A stretch of 64,000 nt of DNA from Entomobacter blattae (GTDB lineage: Bacteria > Pseudomonadota > Alphaproteobacteria > Acetobacterales > Acetobacteraceae): NCBI RefSeq assembly GCF_014672835.1, contig NZ_CP060244.1:1901001-1965000 (forward strand), given 5' to 3'. The position numbers and the translations under genes were made by a program. The notes under the pieces were generated by a model. That model searched no databases. It had not been told where the DNA came from and was given only the letters and a program-made list of their open reading frames with translations. Positions within the stretch are counted from its first letter, which is position 1, and every line of letters starts with the position of its first letter. Positions 9,512-18,598 of this stretch are shown piece by piece.

Positions 9512-10141
9512 TTACGATTTTTCTGCCTCGGTCAGAAATTTCTCTATATCATTACTTAAGAGAAGGGGAAGAAACTTTTCTACTTTCTCTTTTTCCCATT
9601 TCCACCAGGATATTTTGAGCAGACGATTACAAATTTCCTCAGAAAAGCGCTTTTTTATGGGACGCGCAGGGTTACCCGCCACAATCGTATAAGGGGCAAC
9701 CGATTTACTGACGACGGAGTGGGCCCCAATGACGGCACCAGTTCCAATCTCAACACCGGAAAGTATGATACTATTTTTACCAATCCAGACATCGTCATGG
9801 ATAATAACATCACCTTTAGTATCATGATCTTCATAATGCTCAGGAAAATTACCCCAATATTCTTTTAAAACATTAAAAGGATAGGTGGTTACCAGATCAG
9901 TTCTATGATTACCCAAGGCTATTGTAACATCAGGGGCGATAGAACAGTAATTGCCGATTTTAAGCATCGCCATTTCTGGCTCAAGAACAAGAGGTTTACC
10001 GTAGGTATACTCACCAATTTCCCATTGCCACTGATCTACTTCCCATGCCAATTGAAAACGGGTTAGCAGGTTCCATTTAGGATCTTTAATTCTCTTATGT
10101 ATCATTTCATTATCTCTATCATAATTTTTTCTAAGATACAA
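9512..10141 (-). CDS. CatB/Vat-type hexapeptide-repeat acetyltransferase
   Basis: A 209-residue protein of the xenobiotic acetyltransferase class (left-handed beta-helix, acetyl-CoA dependent). Evidence is the [17 protein letters not shown] block with the catalytic-type His, the TTYPF motif, and hexapeptide coils such as [33 protein letters not shown] and the C-terminal [13 protein letters not shown]. Relatives acetylate chloramphenicol, streptogramins or sugars; the substrate cannot be told from sequence. An alternative start is Met13 (MIHKRIKDP). The gene lies opposite to its neighbours thiL and is wrapped by 39-bp inverted repeats (29 bp past its stop, 60 bp before its start), suggesting a separately acquired or invertible unit. 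Confidence 0.88.
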   Translation of the reverse strand: MYLRKNYDRDNEMIHKRIKDPKWNLLTRFQLAWEVDQWQWEIGEYTYGKPLVLEPEMAMLKIGNYCSIAPDVTIALGNHRTDLVTTYPFNVLKEYWGNFPEHYEDHDTKGDVIIHDDVWIGKNSIILSGVEIGTGAVIGAHSVVSKSVAPYTIVAGNPARPIKKRFSEEICNRLLKISWWKWEKEKVEKFLPLLLSNDIEKFLTEAEKS

Positions 10142-10201
10142 TTTGGCATAATATATATTATAAAATATTTAGATGGGCTCTTATTAAGGCCCTTTTAAAA
10201 A

Positions 10202-10240
10202 TTAAAGCTGAATTCTCTTTTGCTAAATTTCTCTTTTAAA
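10202..10240. repeat. Right arm of 39-bp inverted repeat
   Basis: Reverse complement of 9444-9482 with one mismatch (10224-10225 region, GC versus the TC of the left arm). It lies between the acetyltransferase start and the 3' end of the permease gene. No direct target-site duplication is evident outside the two arms. Confidence 0.9.
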
Positions 10241-10314
10241 GCCGATAAAACCTTATTTTTTTTCGTAAAGTTTCTTCTTGATTTTACCGGATATCCCCTT
10301 GTCTTTAAAGAAGA

Positions 10315-11778
10315 TTATTTCTTTTGTAGTTTGCTATTATATCGTCCATAACAGAAATAAATTATAATCCCTATAGTTAACCAAAGGATGAGCCTCAACC
10401 AAGTCATACTATCAAGAGATAACATCATCATTCCACATGTTAAAATGCCTAGTATGGGTATGGTAAAACCTCCTGGAATACGGAATTTTCGTGTTTTATG
10501 AGGCTCAACAACCCTCAATATAATCACGCCTATGCTGACGATGGTGAAAGCAAAAAGGGTACCTATGGATGTCATATGAGCAAGTTTCTGTATGGGAGAA
10601 ACCGCAGCAATAATACTTACGCAAATCATAAGCAAAATTTGTGTATACCATGGAGTTTGCCATTTTTGATGAGTTGTAGAGAATAATTTTGGCAACAAAC
10701 CATCTCGTGACATGCTGAATAAAATACGGCTTTGGCCAAGAAGCATCACAAGTATTACCGAGGTAAACCCACATATAATACCGAAACCAATCAGATTTTT
10801 TAACCAGAGGTAAGGTGTTTTATTGATCGCTGTTATAACGGGTGATGCATCTCCTACCATATCTGAATAGCGAACCATACCGGTTAATACGATTGAAAAA
10901 GTAATATAGGCCAAACTACAAATAGCCAAGCTTCCCAATATGCCAATGGGAATATCCCTGGCGGGTTTTTTGGCTTCCTGAGCAGCGGTGGAGACGGCAT
11001 CAAAGCCAATATAGGCAAAAAAGACCGTCCCTGCTCCAGTAATAACACCAGACCAGCCATAGTGACCATAGACCCCAGTATTAGGAGGAATAAAGGGCTG
11101 ATAGTTAGCGGTTTCTATATAGGGAATACCAAAACCAATTACCGCAACAATAACGGCAATTTTAATCCCCACGATTATATTGTTTATTCGTGCTGAATCT
11201 GTAATGCCCTTTATAAGAAGCAATGAGATGGCACAGATAATAAAGACAGCCGGAAGATTAAAAAAAGCCTGAACTTGGCTGCCATCAGACAATGTTACAG
11301 TTTCAAAGGGAGTAGAGAGAAAACGTGGAGAAAGATGGATGCCCCATGAATCCAAAATCTTCGCCACATATTGTGACCAGCTTACGGCTACGGTAGCACT
11401 CGCAACCCCGTATTCCAGAATTAAATCCCAGCCCACAATCCAGGCGACAAGCTCTCCCATGGTAACGTAGGAATATGTATAGGCGCTGCCTGAAAAGGGA
11501 ATCATGGAGGCCATTTCGCTATAACATAGGCCCACAAAAACACAGGCTATAGCCCCGAGAAGGTAGGAAAGGGTTATGGCAGGCCCAGCATTTTCTGCAG
11601 CAGCAATTCCAGTGAGAGAAAATAGCCCTGCCCCAATAATAGCGCCAATGCCAATAGAGACCAAGCTTACGGCTGAAAGCGCTCTTTTTAATTGATGGGA
11701 GGGAGTCTGTTCATTAATGTCTTTTTTTCTGAAGGAAAAATGAAGGAATGGCAGCTTTGGTTTGATAGCCCCTGACAT
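10315..11778 (-). CDS. APC-family amino acid permease (cationic amino-acid transporter type), copy 1
   Basis: Inner-membrane secondary transporter of 487 aa with about 12 hydrophobic segments. The first helix carries the APC substrate-backbone motif IGIGAIIGAGLFSLTG (residues about 41-56), followed by AENAGPAITLSYLLGAIAC and the FFAYIGFDAVSTAAQEAKKPARDIPIGILGSL loop in pieces, all characteristic of YhdG/CAT-like amino-acid permeases. It is a clear paralogue of the permease at 28847-30304. It is oriented away from the gcv operon. The substrate is not determined; context hints at an amino acid tied to glycine/serine metabolism. Confidence 0.9.
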   Translation of the reverse strand: MSGAIKPKLPFLHFSFRKKDINEQTPSHQLKRALSAVSLVSIGIGAIIGAGLFSLTGIAAAENAGPAITLSYLLGAIACVFVGLCYSEMASMIPFSGSAYTYSYVTMGELVAWIVGWDLILEYGVASATVAVSWSQYVAKILDSWGIHLSPRFLSTPFETVTLSDGSQVQAFFNLPAVFIICAISLLLIKGITDSARINNIIVGIKIAVIVAVIGFGIPYIETANYQPFIPPNTGVYGHYGWSGVITGAGTVFFAYIGFDAVSTAAQEAKKPARDIPIGILGSLAICSLAYITFSIVLTGMVRYSDMVGDASPVITAINKTPYLWLKNLIGFGIICGFTSVILVMLLGQSRILFSMSRDGLLPKLFSTTHQKWQTPWYTQILLMICVSIIAAVSPIQKLAHMTSIGTLFAFTIVSIGVIILRVVEPHKTRKFRIPGGFTIPILGILTCGMMMLSLDSMTWLRLILWLTIGIIIYFCYGRYNSKLQKK

Positions 11779-11824
11779 GCTCTCTCCTTAATCGTGGTGG
11801 AAGGGGTTTGTTCTCTATAAAGGG

Positions 11825-11969
11825 TTGAAGATTATTAGCTGGAACTTGCTTCGTCGCATTGGCGTCTCAGTTTACGATATTGCTTATGGTATTGAAAAAA
11901 GCTGTTATTGAAAAAGAGCAACCTGATTTTCTGCTGATGCAAGAAGCCACAAAAGATCTCGCTGTTTAA
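11825..11969 (+). pseudogene. Remnant of an endonuclease/exonuclease/phosphatase (EEP) family gene
   Basis: The first frame reads LKIISWNLLRRIGVSVYDIA from 11825 and soon stops (TGA at about 11908). Another frame then continues with IEKEQPDFLLMQEATKDLAV and stops at 11967-11969. SWNLLRRIG and the PD-LLLMQEAT motif are the N-terminal signature of EEP-fold proteins. The two frames are separated by a near-duplication: ATTGAAAAA occurs at 11891-11899 and again at 11907-11915, so a 16-bp insertion explains the frameshift. The rest of the domain is missing. It lies between the permease and the glycine riboswitch. Confidence 0.7.
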
Positions 11970-12142
11970 TATTAATACAAATTTTACTCATTAATACAAA
12001 TAATATTATAATTAAGATCGAAAAAATAAAATTTTCTGAATTCTTCTGAAAGATTAAATTAGAAATCAAAAATGCGAGATTTTTCCAAAAAGCTTAAAAA
12101 TTTCCTTTCCTTCCCTTTTGAAACTTGCTATCGAAATGATCA

Positions 12143-12295
12143 AGGTCATGGGAGAGACCATTCAATTGGCGCCGAAGGAGCAACACCCCTTGGAAACTCT
12201 CAGGCAAAAGAACCATGACACTCAATACCATTCTGGAAAGAGGTTAAGACCCGCCGAAGGATAACGATCTCAGGCAAGCGAGACAGAAAAGGGGA
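12143..12295 (+). promoter_or_regulatory. Tandem glycine riboswitch (gcvT motif, two aptamers)
   Basis: Two consecutive aptamers precede gcvT. In aptamer 1 the closing stem is GTCATGG at 12145-12151 with CCATGAC at 12213-12219, and the core has GCCGAAGGAGCAA and CTCAGGCAAAAG. In aptamer 2 the closing stem is TTCTG at 12231-12235 with CAGAA at 12284-12288, and the core has GCCGAAGG and CTCAGGCAAG. This is the classical glycine-binding RNA that switches on glycine cleavage genes when glycine is abundant. No strong intrinsic terminator is visible downstream, so control of translation is the more likely mechanism. Confidence 0.93.
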
Positions 12296-12324
12296 CGCCA
12301 ACCATTTTAGGGAAGGACTGTCTT

Positions 12325-12372
12325 ATGCCTGTCAAATTCACGAGGTTTTTCTTAATCCGTCCGTATCCGTAA
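12325..12372 (+). other. 15-codon ORF with strong ribosome site between riboswitch and gcvT
   Basis: ATG at 12325 is preceded by GGGAAGGA at 12310-12317 with 7-nt spacing, the best Shine-Dalgarno in this region. The ORF encodes MPVKFTRFFLIRPYP and ends at the TAA at 12370-12372, 73 bp before the gcvT ATG. It has no glycine codon. It may be a leader peptide through which the riboswitch acts, or the leftover start of a replaced gene. Whether it is translated is unknown. Confidence 0.4.
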
Positions 12373-12445
12373 ACATCCTCAAAACAAATTCACTGTTCAC
12401 TTTAGTCTGGGGCTATTGGTTTACTTTTTGTTGGGTGATTTACGA

Positions 12446-13636
12446 ATGACAACTCTCTCTTCTCCGTTACAGAGAACGCCATTATATAATTTGCATAAAG
12501 AGCTGGGGGCCCGTTTTGTACCATTTGCAGGGTATGAAATGCCTGTTCATTATGAAGATGGGATTATTGCAGAGCATTTACATACACGTAACTCTGCCGG
12601 TTTTTTTGATATTTCCCATATGGGGCAAATGGCCATTACCCATAAATCTTCAAATATAGATTTTTCATTTACAAATGAAAATAAATCACTCCCTCATGAG
12701 CCGATATCAGATATCCTTTTAAAACTTGAACGTTTACTTCCCGCAGATATAAAGGGCCTAAAATCGGGAAGACAGCGTTACTCCACTTTCACAAATACTC
12801 AAGGTGGTATTCTTGATGACTTGATGGTAGCCAACTTAGAACATTTTGTGTTCTTAGTTGTAAATGCTGCATGCAGGAATAAAGATTTTACTCATGTTTT
12901 TGAACATATGTCTGAATATTCCGTTAAAATGCTTGATGAAAAAGTATTATTTGCGCTTCAGGGGCCAAAAGCAGATTCTGTGTTGTCTCGTTTTGTGTCA
13001 CAGATATCGAATATGAAGTTTATGGATATCTATGAAGTAAAAGATCGTGATGGGGTTCCCCTCCTCATTTCTCGCTCCGGCTATACAGGTGAAGATGGTT
13101 TTGAAATAAGCCTTAATGCTGTAGATGCCGAGCCTTTTGCCAGAAAACTCCTGACTCATAAGGACGTCAAACCCGTTGGGTTGGGCGCTCGTGACAGTTT
13201 ACGCCTTGAAGCTGGGCTATGTTTGTATGGGCACGACATTACTGAAAAAACAACCCCTGTTGAGGCTGCTCTTGAATGGTCTATTCAAAAAGTGCGCAGA
13301 AAAGGGGGCGCCAGGGCGGGTGGTTTCCCTGGAGAGAGGAGTATTTTAGATCAACTGGAACAAGGGACAGCCTTGCGCCGCGTGGGGTTAAAAAGCCAAG
13401 GGCGAGCTCCTGTGAGAGAGTCTGCTAAGCTTTTTGCAGATGATCAGGGGCAAAACCCTATAGGGCATGTTACTTCTGGTACCTTTTCCCCCTCTCTTTC
13501 CTGCGCAATTGCCATGGGATATGTTCAGTCTTCTTTTAGTATAGTAGGAAATACTGTCTATGCTGAGCTTCGAGGGAAATTTCTTCCTTTTGAAATAACG
13601 CCCCTCCCCTTTGTGACTTCGCATTATAAACGTTAA
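12446..13636 (+). CDS. gcvT: Glycine cleavage system T protein (aminomethyltransferase)
   Basis: Transfers the methylene carbon of aminomethylated GcvH to tetrahydrofolate and releases ammonia. I use the ATG at 12446 (396 aa: MTTLSSPLQRTPLYNLHKELG) rather than the in-frame TTG at 12416. Family blocks seen are FVPFAGYEMPVHY, FFDISHMGQ, RYSTFTNTQGGILDD, SRSGYTGEDGFEISL and GLGARDSLRLEAGLCLYGHD. It is slightly longer than the typical 365-375 aa because of a variable region after the SHMGQ motif (about residues 60-95), common in acetic acid bacteria. First gene of gcvT-gcvH-gcvP, under the glycine riboswitch. Its own ribosome site is weak (GGGTGA, 11 nt upstream). Confidence 0.96.
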   Translation: MTTLSSPLQRTPLYNLHKELGARFVPFAGYEMPVHYEDGIIAEHLHTRNSAGFFDISHMGQMAITHKSSNIDFSFTNENKSLPHEPISDILLKLERLLPADIKGLKSGRQRYSTFTNTQGGILDDLMVANLEHFVFLVVNAACRNKDFTHVFEHMSEYSVKMLDEKVLFALQGPKADSVLSRFVSQISNMKFMDIYEVKDRDGVPLLISRSGYTGEDGFEISLNAVDAEPFARKLLTHKDVKPVGLGARDSLRLEAGLCLYGHDITEKTTPVEAALEWSIQKVRRKGGARAGGFPGERSILDQLEQGTALRRVGLKSQGRAPVRESAKLFADDQGQNPIGHVTSGTFSPSLSCAIAMGYVQSSFSIVGNTVYAELRGKFLPFEITPLPFVTSHYKR

Positions 13637-13674
13637 CGACAATATTTTACTATTTTTCAATAAAGGAAACTTAA

Positions 13675-14043
13675 ATGTCTTCACTCTATTTTTCAAAAGA
13701 TCATGAATGGCTTAAAATTGAGGGTGATACAGCTCTCGTTGGTATTACGCCTTACGCTGTTGAAGCACTAGGAGAGTTAGTTTTTGTGGATATGCAGGCT
13801 GTGGGCACGACCTTTAGCCAAGGGGATTCGATTGGGGTGGTAGAATCTGTTAAAGCGGCTTCTGATATTTATGCCCCGGTGGATGGAGAAGTTATTGAAA
13901 TTAACACAGAATTAGGCGCTACTCCCAATTTGGTGGCAGAAGATCCGTTTAATAAAGGTTGGCTTGTACGCATTAAGTTGACTGCCCCGGAGCAGCGCTC
14001 AGACCTACTGGATGAGGAAGGCTATAAGAAACTTACCGCATAA
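13675..14043 (+). CDS. gcvH: Glycine cleavage system H protein
   Basis: Small lipoyl carrier that shuttles the aminomethyl group between GcvP, GcvT and the L protein. The 122-residue sequence starts FSKDHEWLKIEGD and carries the lipoylation motif GVVESVKAASD with the modified lysine at Lys60. An AAAGGA ribosome site precedes the ATG. It is 38 bp after gcvT and 47 bp before gcvP, so it belongs to the same transcript. The L protein and lipoylation enzymes are not in this window. Confidence 0.97.
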   Translation: MSSLYFSKDHEWLKIEGDTALVGITPYAVEALGELVFVDMQAVGTTFSQGDSIGVVESVKAASDIYAPVDGEVIEINTELGATPNLVAEDPFNKGWLVRIKLTAPEQRSDLLDEEGYKKLTA

Positions 14044-14090
14044 GCCCAGAAAACGCGTTTTTAGGCTAGCCCCTTGCAAGGATCGATATC

Positions 14091-16967
14091 ATGTTGAATT
14101 CACCAGATAAAAACCTATGGCAGAGCGTGCCAATGAGCATACAAAATTTTCCAGACCGTCACATTGGCCCCTCTCCTGTTGAAATTGCAGAGATGCTCAA
14201 GGAGATTGGGCTTGAAAACCTCGAGCAACTGGTGGATGAAACTATTCCCTCTTCCATCCATCAAGGTCAGGATGTTCCCCTTTTTAACGCTTTAAGTGAA
14301 GAGGAAACGCTAAAAAAGGTTAGGGAAGTAGCCGCCCGCAATAAGGTCTTATTTTCGATGATTGGCCAAGGGTACTACAATACTGTTCTTCCTCTTGTGA
14401 TACAGCGTAATATTCTTGAAAATCCTGCGTGGTATACAGCTTACACCCCTTATCAGCCAGAAATTAGCCAGGGCAGGCTAGAGGCTTTACTGAATTTTCA
14501 AACTATGGTCTCAGATCTTACAGGGTTGGCAGTTGCGAATGCCTCCTTGCTTGATGAAGCCACAGCTGCTGCCGAAGCTATGGCTTTGGCTAGAAAGGTC
14601 AGCCGTTCTGATAAGAATATTTTCTTTATAGATGAGGATTGCCATCCGCAGACAATTGCCGTCATCAAAACCAGAGCTGAAACTGCAGAAATCGACATTC
14701 AGGTGGGATCACCCAAAGAGCTCAATCCTGTTTCTGTTTTTGGTGCTCTTTTCCAATATCCAGGGAGCTCAGGGCAGGTTGAAGATTATTCTTCAACGAT
14801 CAGTTCGCTTCATGAAAACCACGCCATTGCCTGTTTGGCAGTGGATCTCCTTGCTATGACATTACTAAAATCTCCAGGAGAATTACAGGCTGATGTCGCT
14901 ATTGGTTCTGTACAGCGCTTTGGCCTTCCCTTAGGGTTTGGCGGACCCCATGCGGGTTTTATGGCGGTTAAAGAGGAGTATAAACGAGCCCTTCCTGGAA
15001 GGATCGTTGGTGTTTCTGTTGATAGCCGTAAGCAGCCTGCCCTACGCCTGGCGCTGCAAACTCGTGAACAGCATATTCGCCGGGAAAAGGCTACATCTAA
15101 TATCTGTACAGCCCAAGCGTTGCCAGCTATTTTGGCTTCTATGTATGCGGTATGGCATGGGCCAGAAGGGCTTCACGTTATGGCTAGCCGTATTCATACC
15201 CTAACAAAAACCCTGGTCGCGGGGTTAAGGCTTTTAGGGTACGATATTAAAAATAGCACATTCTTTGATACTATTACTGTAAAGACAGATGGTTATACCG
15301 AAGTCATTTTACATAACGCCTTGCAGGCAGGGATAAATCTACGCCATTCCTCTCCAGAGAGTATCGGTATTAGTTTTGATGAAAAAACTACCCCTGATCA
15401 TATTCACACTCTATGGCAATGTTTCTCTCTTAAGAGTGAAATCGCAGCAGAGACAATAGAGTCTCAGTTAGGTGCACTCCCTTCTGTTATTCCAGACTCT
15501 CTTCAACGGAGTCTTCCTTATCTTACGCATCCAGTATTTTCCTCACACCGTTCTGAAACGGCGTTATTACGGTATATGCGTACTTTATCAGATAAGGATC
15601 TTGCCCTCGATCGTACCATGATACCGCTTGGGTCTTGCACGATGAAGCTAAATGCCACCATAGAGATGCTTCCCCTCACATGGCCTGGTTTTAGTGATAT
15701 CCATCCCTTTGTTCCCGATGATCAATCTGCTGGATATCGGGAGATGATTGCGGATATGGAAAAAAAATTGTGTCTTCTCAGCGGATATGATGCCATTTCC
15801 TTTCAGCCTAACTCTGGAGCTCAAGGAGAATATGCGGGTCTTTTAGCCATCAGGCACTATCATCATGCCAAAGGGGATTTTCACCGCACGATTTGCCTTA
15901 TTCCTTCCTCAGCTCATGGGACCAATCCTGCTTCAGCCCATATGGCTGGGATGGATGTTGTGGTGGTAGAGTGCGATCAGAAAGGAAATGTTGACATTAG
16001 CGATCTAAAGGCCAAAATTGCCCAACATCATCAAACGATAGCAGCCATTATGATCACCTACCCATCGACACATGGGGTTTTTGAAGAATCTATCAAAGAG
16101 ATCTGTGCCCTTGTTCATCAGGCTGGCGGGCAAGTTTATCTAGATGGCGCCAATATGAATGCCCAAATCGGGATTTCACGTCCTGGAGATTATGGGGCGG
16201 ATGTAAGTCATTTTAACCTGCATAAAACCTTCTGCATCCCGCACGGTGGTGGGGGGCCTGGTATGGGGCCGATTGGGGTTAAGAAACATTTAATACCTTA
16301 TCTTCCAGAAAAACCAGAAAAGGGCTCGGGTTATGCTGTTTCCGCTACCCAGTTTGGTTCTGCGTCCATTCTGCCAATCTCATGGGTTTATATGTTGCTT
16401 ATGGGGAGTGAAGGGTTAAGAAAGGCTACAGAAATAGCTATTTTGAATGCCAATTACATTGCCAGTCGGCTTAACCCATTTTTCCCCGTGTTATATAGTG
16501 GAGAAAGAGGGCATGTCGCCCATGAATGTATTATTGATTTACGACCCTTGAAGCAGGCAACGGGCGTAACCGTAGAGGATGTTGCCAAACGATTAATGGA
16601 TTTTGGTTTCCATGCACCAACGGTGAGTTTTCCAGTTGCCGGAACCCTCATGATAGAACCAACAGAGTCAGAAAATAAGTACGAATTGGATCGTTTTTGT
16701 GATGCGATGATTATGATCCGTAAAGAAATTTCTGAAATCGAGAATGGAACCCTTAAGGTGGAAGAAAGCCCGCTTCGGCATGCCCCTCATACTGTGCGAG
16801 ATGCCACAGAGTCTCTTTGGGCTAGGCCATACTCACGAGAAAAAGCTTTTCTTCCTGGCACCATACCTCCTGGAGCTAAATATTGGCCCCCTGTTAACAG
16901 GGTAGATAACGCTTATGGTGATAGAAACCTGATCTGTTCTTGTCCTCCAATGGCCGCTTATAGCTAA
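14091..16967 (+). CDS. gcvP: Glycine dehydrogenase (decarboxylating), P protein
   Basis: PLP enzyme that decarboxylates glycine and loads the residue onto GcvH. It is the long single-chain form (958 aa) with fused N- and C-terminal halves. The N-terminal half has [17 protein letters not shown] and [16 protein letters not shown]; the C-terminal half has the PLP-lysine motif [17 protein letters not shown] with Lys712. Start ATG at 14091; the internal Met15 ([12 protein letters not shown]) would fit homologues equally well. A strong hairpin terminator follows the stop. Confidence 0.96.
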   Translation: MLNSPDKNLWQSVPMSIQNFPDRHIGPSPVEIAEMLKEIGLENLEQLVDETIPSSIHQGQDVPLFNALSEEETLKKVREVAARNKVLFSMIGQGYYNTVLPLVIQRNILENPAWYTAYTPYQPEISQGRLEALLNFQTMVSDLTGLAVANASLLDEATAAAEAMALARKVSRSDKNIFFIDEDCHPQTIAVIKTRAETAEIDIQVGSPKELNPVSVFGALFQYPGSSGQVEDYSSTISSLHENHAIACLAVDLLAMTLLKSPGELQADVAIGSVQRFGLPLGFGGPHAGFMAVKEEYKRALPGRIVGVSVDSRKQPALRLALQTREQHIRREKATSNICTAQALPAILASMYAVWHGPEGLHVMASRIHTLTKTLVAGLRLLGYDIKNSTFFDTITVKTDGYTEVILHNALQAGINLRHSSPESIGISFDEKTTPDHIHTLWQCFSLKSEIAAETIESQLGALPSVIPDSLQRSLPYLTHPVFSSHRSETALLRYMRTLSDKDLALDRTMIPLGSCTMKLNATIEMLPLTWPGFSDIHPFVPDDQSAGYREMIADMEKKLCLLSGYDAISFQPNSGAQGEYAGLLAIRHYHHAKGDFHRTICLIPSSAHGTNPASAHMAGMDVVVVECDQKGNVDISDLKAKIAQHHQTIAAIMITYPSTHGVFEESIKEICALVHQAGGQVYLDGANMNAQIGISRPGDYGADVSHFNLHKTFCIPHGGGGPGMGPIGVKKHLIPYLPEKPEKGSGYAVSATQFGSASILPISWVYMLLMGSEGLRKATEIAILNANYIASRLNPFFPVLYSGERGHVAHECIIDLRPLKQATGVTVEDVAKRLMDFGFHAPTVSFPVAGTLMIEPTESENKYELDRFCDAMIMIRKEISEIENGTLKVEESPLRHAPHTVRDATESLWARPYSREKAFLPGTIPPGAKYWPPVNRVDNAYGDRNLICSCPPMAAYS

Positions 16968-16979
16968 AGATCTGCTCTA

Positions 16980-17024
16980 ATGGGGCACATAACAATTTTA
17001 TATGTGTCCCATACTCCTTTTTTC
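16980..17024 (+). terminator. Rho-independent terminator after gcvP
   Basis: A 12-bp stem (ATGGGGCACATA at 16980-16991 with TATGTGTCCCAT at 17001-17012, one G-U pair) and a 9-nt loop are followed by ACTCCTTTTTT. It terminates the gcv operon and could also serve the convergent mlaD-like gene. Confidence 0.85.
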
Positions 17025-17061
17025 ATAGTTTAGCCTGTTTTTTCAGATTCTTTAATGAAGA

Positions 17062-17526
17062 TTAGTTATCTTCAGGAAGGCCGCCATTGCCAAAAATATA
17101 ATTGCTAATTTGCTGCTCAAGGCTTGCTGCATCTCTTGTATTGGTAACAGTAGCATTTTCAGAAAGCATTTTGGTAGAAGTTCCAGGTCGGATAAAAACC
17201 CCATAATCAGATGTCATGGTGGCACTGTCGATATCAAACCGGCTATCATCGGGAATTTTTAAAGATTTATTAATAAACAGGATAACATCGGCCATATAAC
17301 TGTTTTTATCAAGGGTGATTTGATCCACCATCCCTACAGTGACCCCTCCAATTAAAACAGCATCGTGGGGTTTCAGTCCATTGGCAGAAACAAAACGGGC
17401 ATGTAATGGGTAAAGATCGCCATGAACTTTAACCTGGGAAGTTTTCGCATAAAAGCAAAACAGGCCTGCAACTAGAATCACTAGGCTACTAAACGCAATT
17501 GCACTTTTACTATGGGCCTGTGCCAT
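17062..17526 (-). CDS. MlaD/MCE-domain lipid transport protein
   Basis: A 154-residue protein with one N-terminal membrane anchor (about residues 9-27) and a periplasmic MCE domain (LYPLHARFVSANGLKPHDAVLIGGVTVGMV), as in MlaD, the substrate-binding subunit of the Mla phospholipid transporter that maintains outer-membrane asymmetry. No mlaE, mlaF, mlaB or mlaC gene is adjacent, so it must work with subunits encoded elsewhere or have another role. It is convergent with gcvP and divergent from uppP. Confidence 0.85.
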   Translation of the reverse strand: MAQAHSKSAIAFSSLVILVAGLFCFYAKTSQVKVHGDLYPLHARFVSANGLKPHDAVLIGGVTVGMVDQITLDKNSYMADVILFINKSLKIPDDSRFDIDSATMTSDYGVFIRPGTSTKMLSENATVTNTRDAASLEQQISNYIFGNGGLPEDN

Positions 17527-17666
17527 TTATGGGTTTCTCCTTCTCAAATCCAGCCAAATCATTATAGGCACTTTTCAGCATGATGAAGCTCTGATAGACA
17601 ATCTTATAAAGGAAATAGTTTTTTATGACTATTAGATAAATTCAAATAAACGAAGGCGTAAGTTCT

Positions 17667-18521
17667 ATGGGTTTCTTTCAAGGTGTCATCATTGCTATTT
17701 TACAGGGGATGACCGAGCTTTTCCCCGTAAGCAGCTTAGGGCATGCAGTCGTCGTTCCTGCATTATTTGGATGGCATGTTGACAGACATGATGAGGCCTT
17801 CTTGCCATTTTTGGTGATGCTCCATCTGGGGACGGCAGTAGCCCTTTTACTCTTTTTCTGGAAAGATTGGGAAGCCCTTACCAAAGGGGCATTAGGGCAT
17901 TATGGCCAGTTCCACCAACGAGAAAGTTGGCATATCCTTTCACTTCTGGTTATTGCTACCATTCCAGCAGTTATTATTGGAGCTATTTTTGAATCTCTTT
18001 TACGGTCACTCTTTGGTACCCCCGACATTGTCGCCTTGTTACTCATCTGTAACGGGCTGGTATTGCTGATTGCTGAGAAAATAAAAAGCCGATATGATTT
18101 TGAAAAGCGTACCCCCCTGCCCTCCATTGCCCAACTTACCCATCGAGATGCCTTATTTATTGGCTGTTTTCAGTGTGCAGCTTTTTTGCCAGGGATTTCC
18201 CGTTCAGGAGTCACAATTGTTGCGGGATTGTTACGAAAACTCGACCATGAAATGGCCGCGCGTTTTTCATTTTTACTGGCATTACCCATTATTTTAGCCG
18301 CCTCTGCACATGAGGGCTTTAAGGCAGTGCGTGTGCAAATTGCCTTTTCACAATGGGCTTTAGCGGGCTTCTGCTCAATTTTGGCTGCGATTACAGCTTT
18401 GCTGAGCACAGCCTTTTTAATGAAGTATTTTAAAAATAACGATAAATGGGCCCTGACCCCTTTCGCTCTTTACTGTATTGGCTTGGGATTCTTCAGCTTT
18501 TTAGTATTGGCGATATTTTAA
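17667..18521 (+). CDS. uppP: Undecaprenyl-diphosphatase
   Basis: BacA/UppP integral membrane phosphatase that recycles undecaprenyl diphosphate to the monophosphate carrier lipid for peptidoglycan and polysaccharide synthesis. The 284-residue protein has the two active-site motifs: GMTELFPVSSLGHAVVVP near the N-terminus and FLPGISRSGVTIVAGLLRKL near residue 175, plus about eight hydrophobic helices. It also gives bacitracin tolerance in many bacteria. Confidence 0.95.
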   Translation: MGFFQGVIIAILQGMTELFPVSSLGHAVVVPALFGWHVDRHDEAFLPFLVMLHLGTAVALLLFFWKDWEALTKGALGHYGQFHQRESWHILSLLVIATIPAVIIGAIFESLLRSLFGTPDIVALLLICNGLVLLIAEKIKSRYDFEKRTPLPSIAQLTHRDALFIGCFQCAAFLPGISRSGVTIVAGLLRKLDHEMAARFSFLLALPIILAASAHEGFKAVRVQIAFSQWALAGFCSILAAITALLSTAFLMKYFKNNDKWALTPFALYCIGLGFFSFLVLAIF

Positions 18522-18598
18522 GGTTTACTCTTAATAAAGGGTTTTTCTAAGATAGAGAGACTAAGACGTGATTTTATTTGATAGCAACAAATTTTCTG

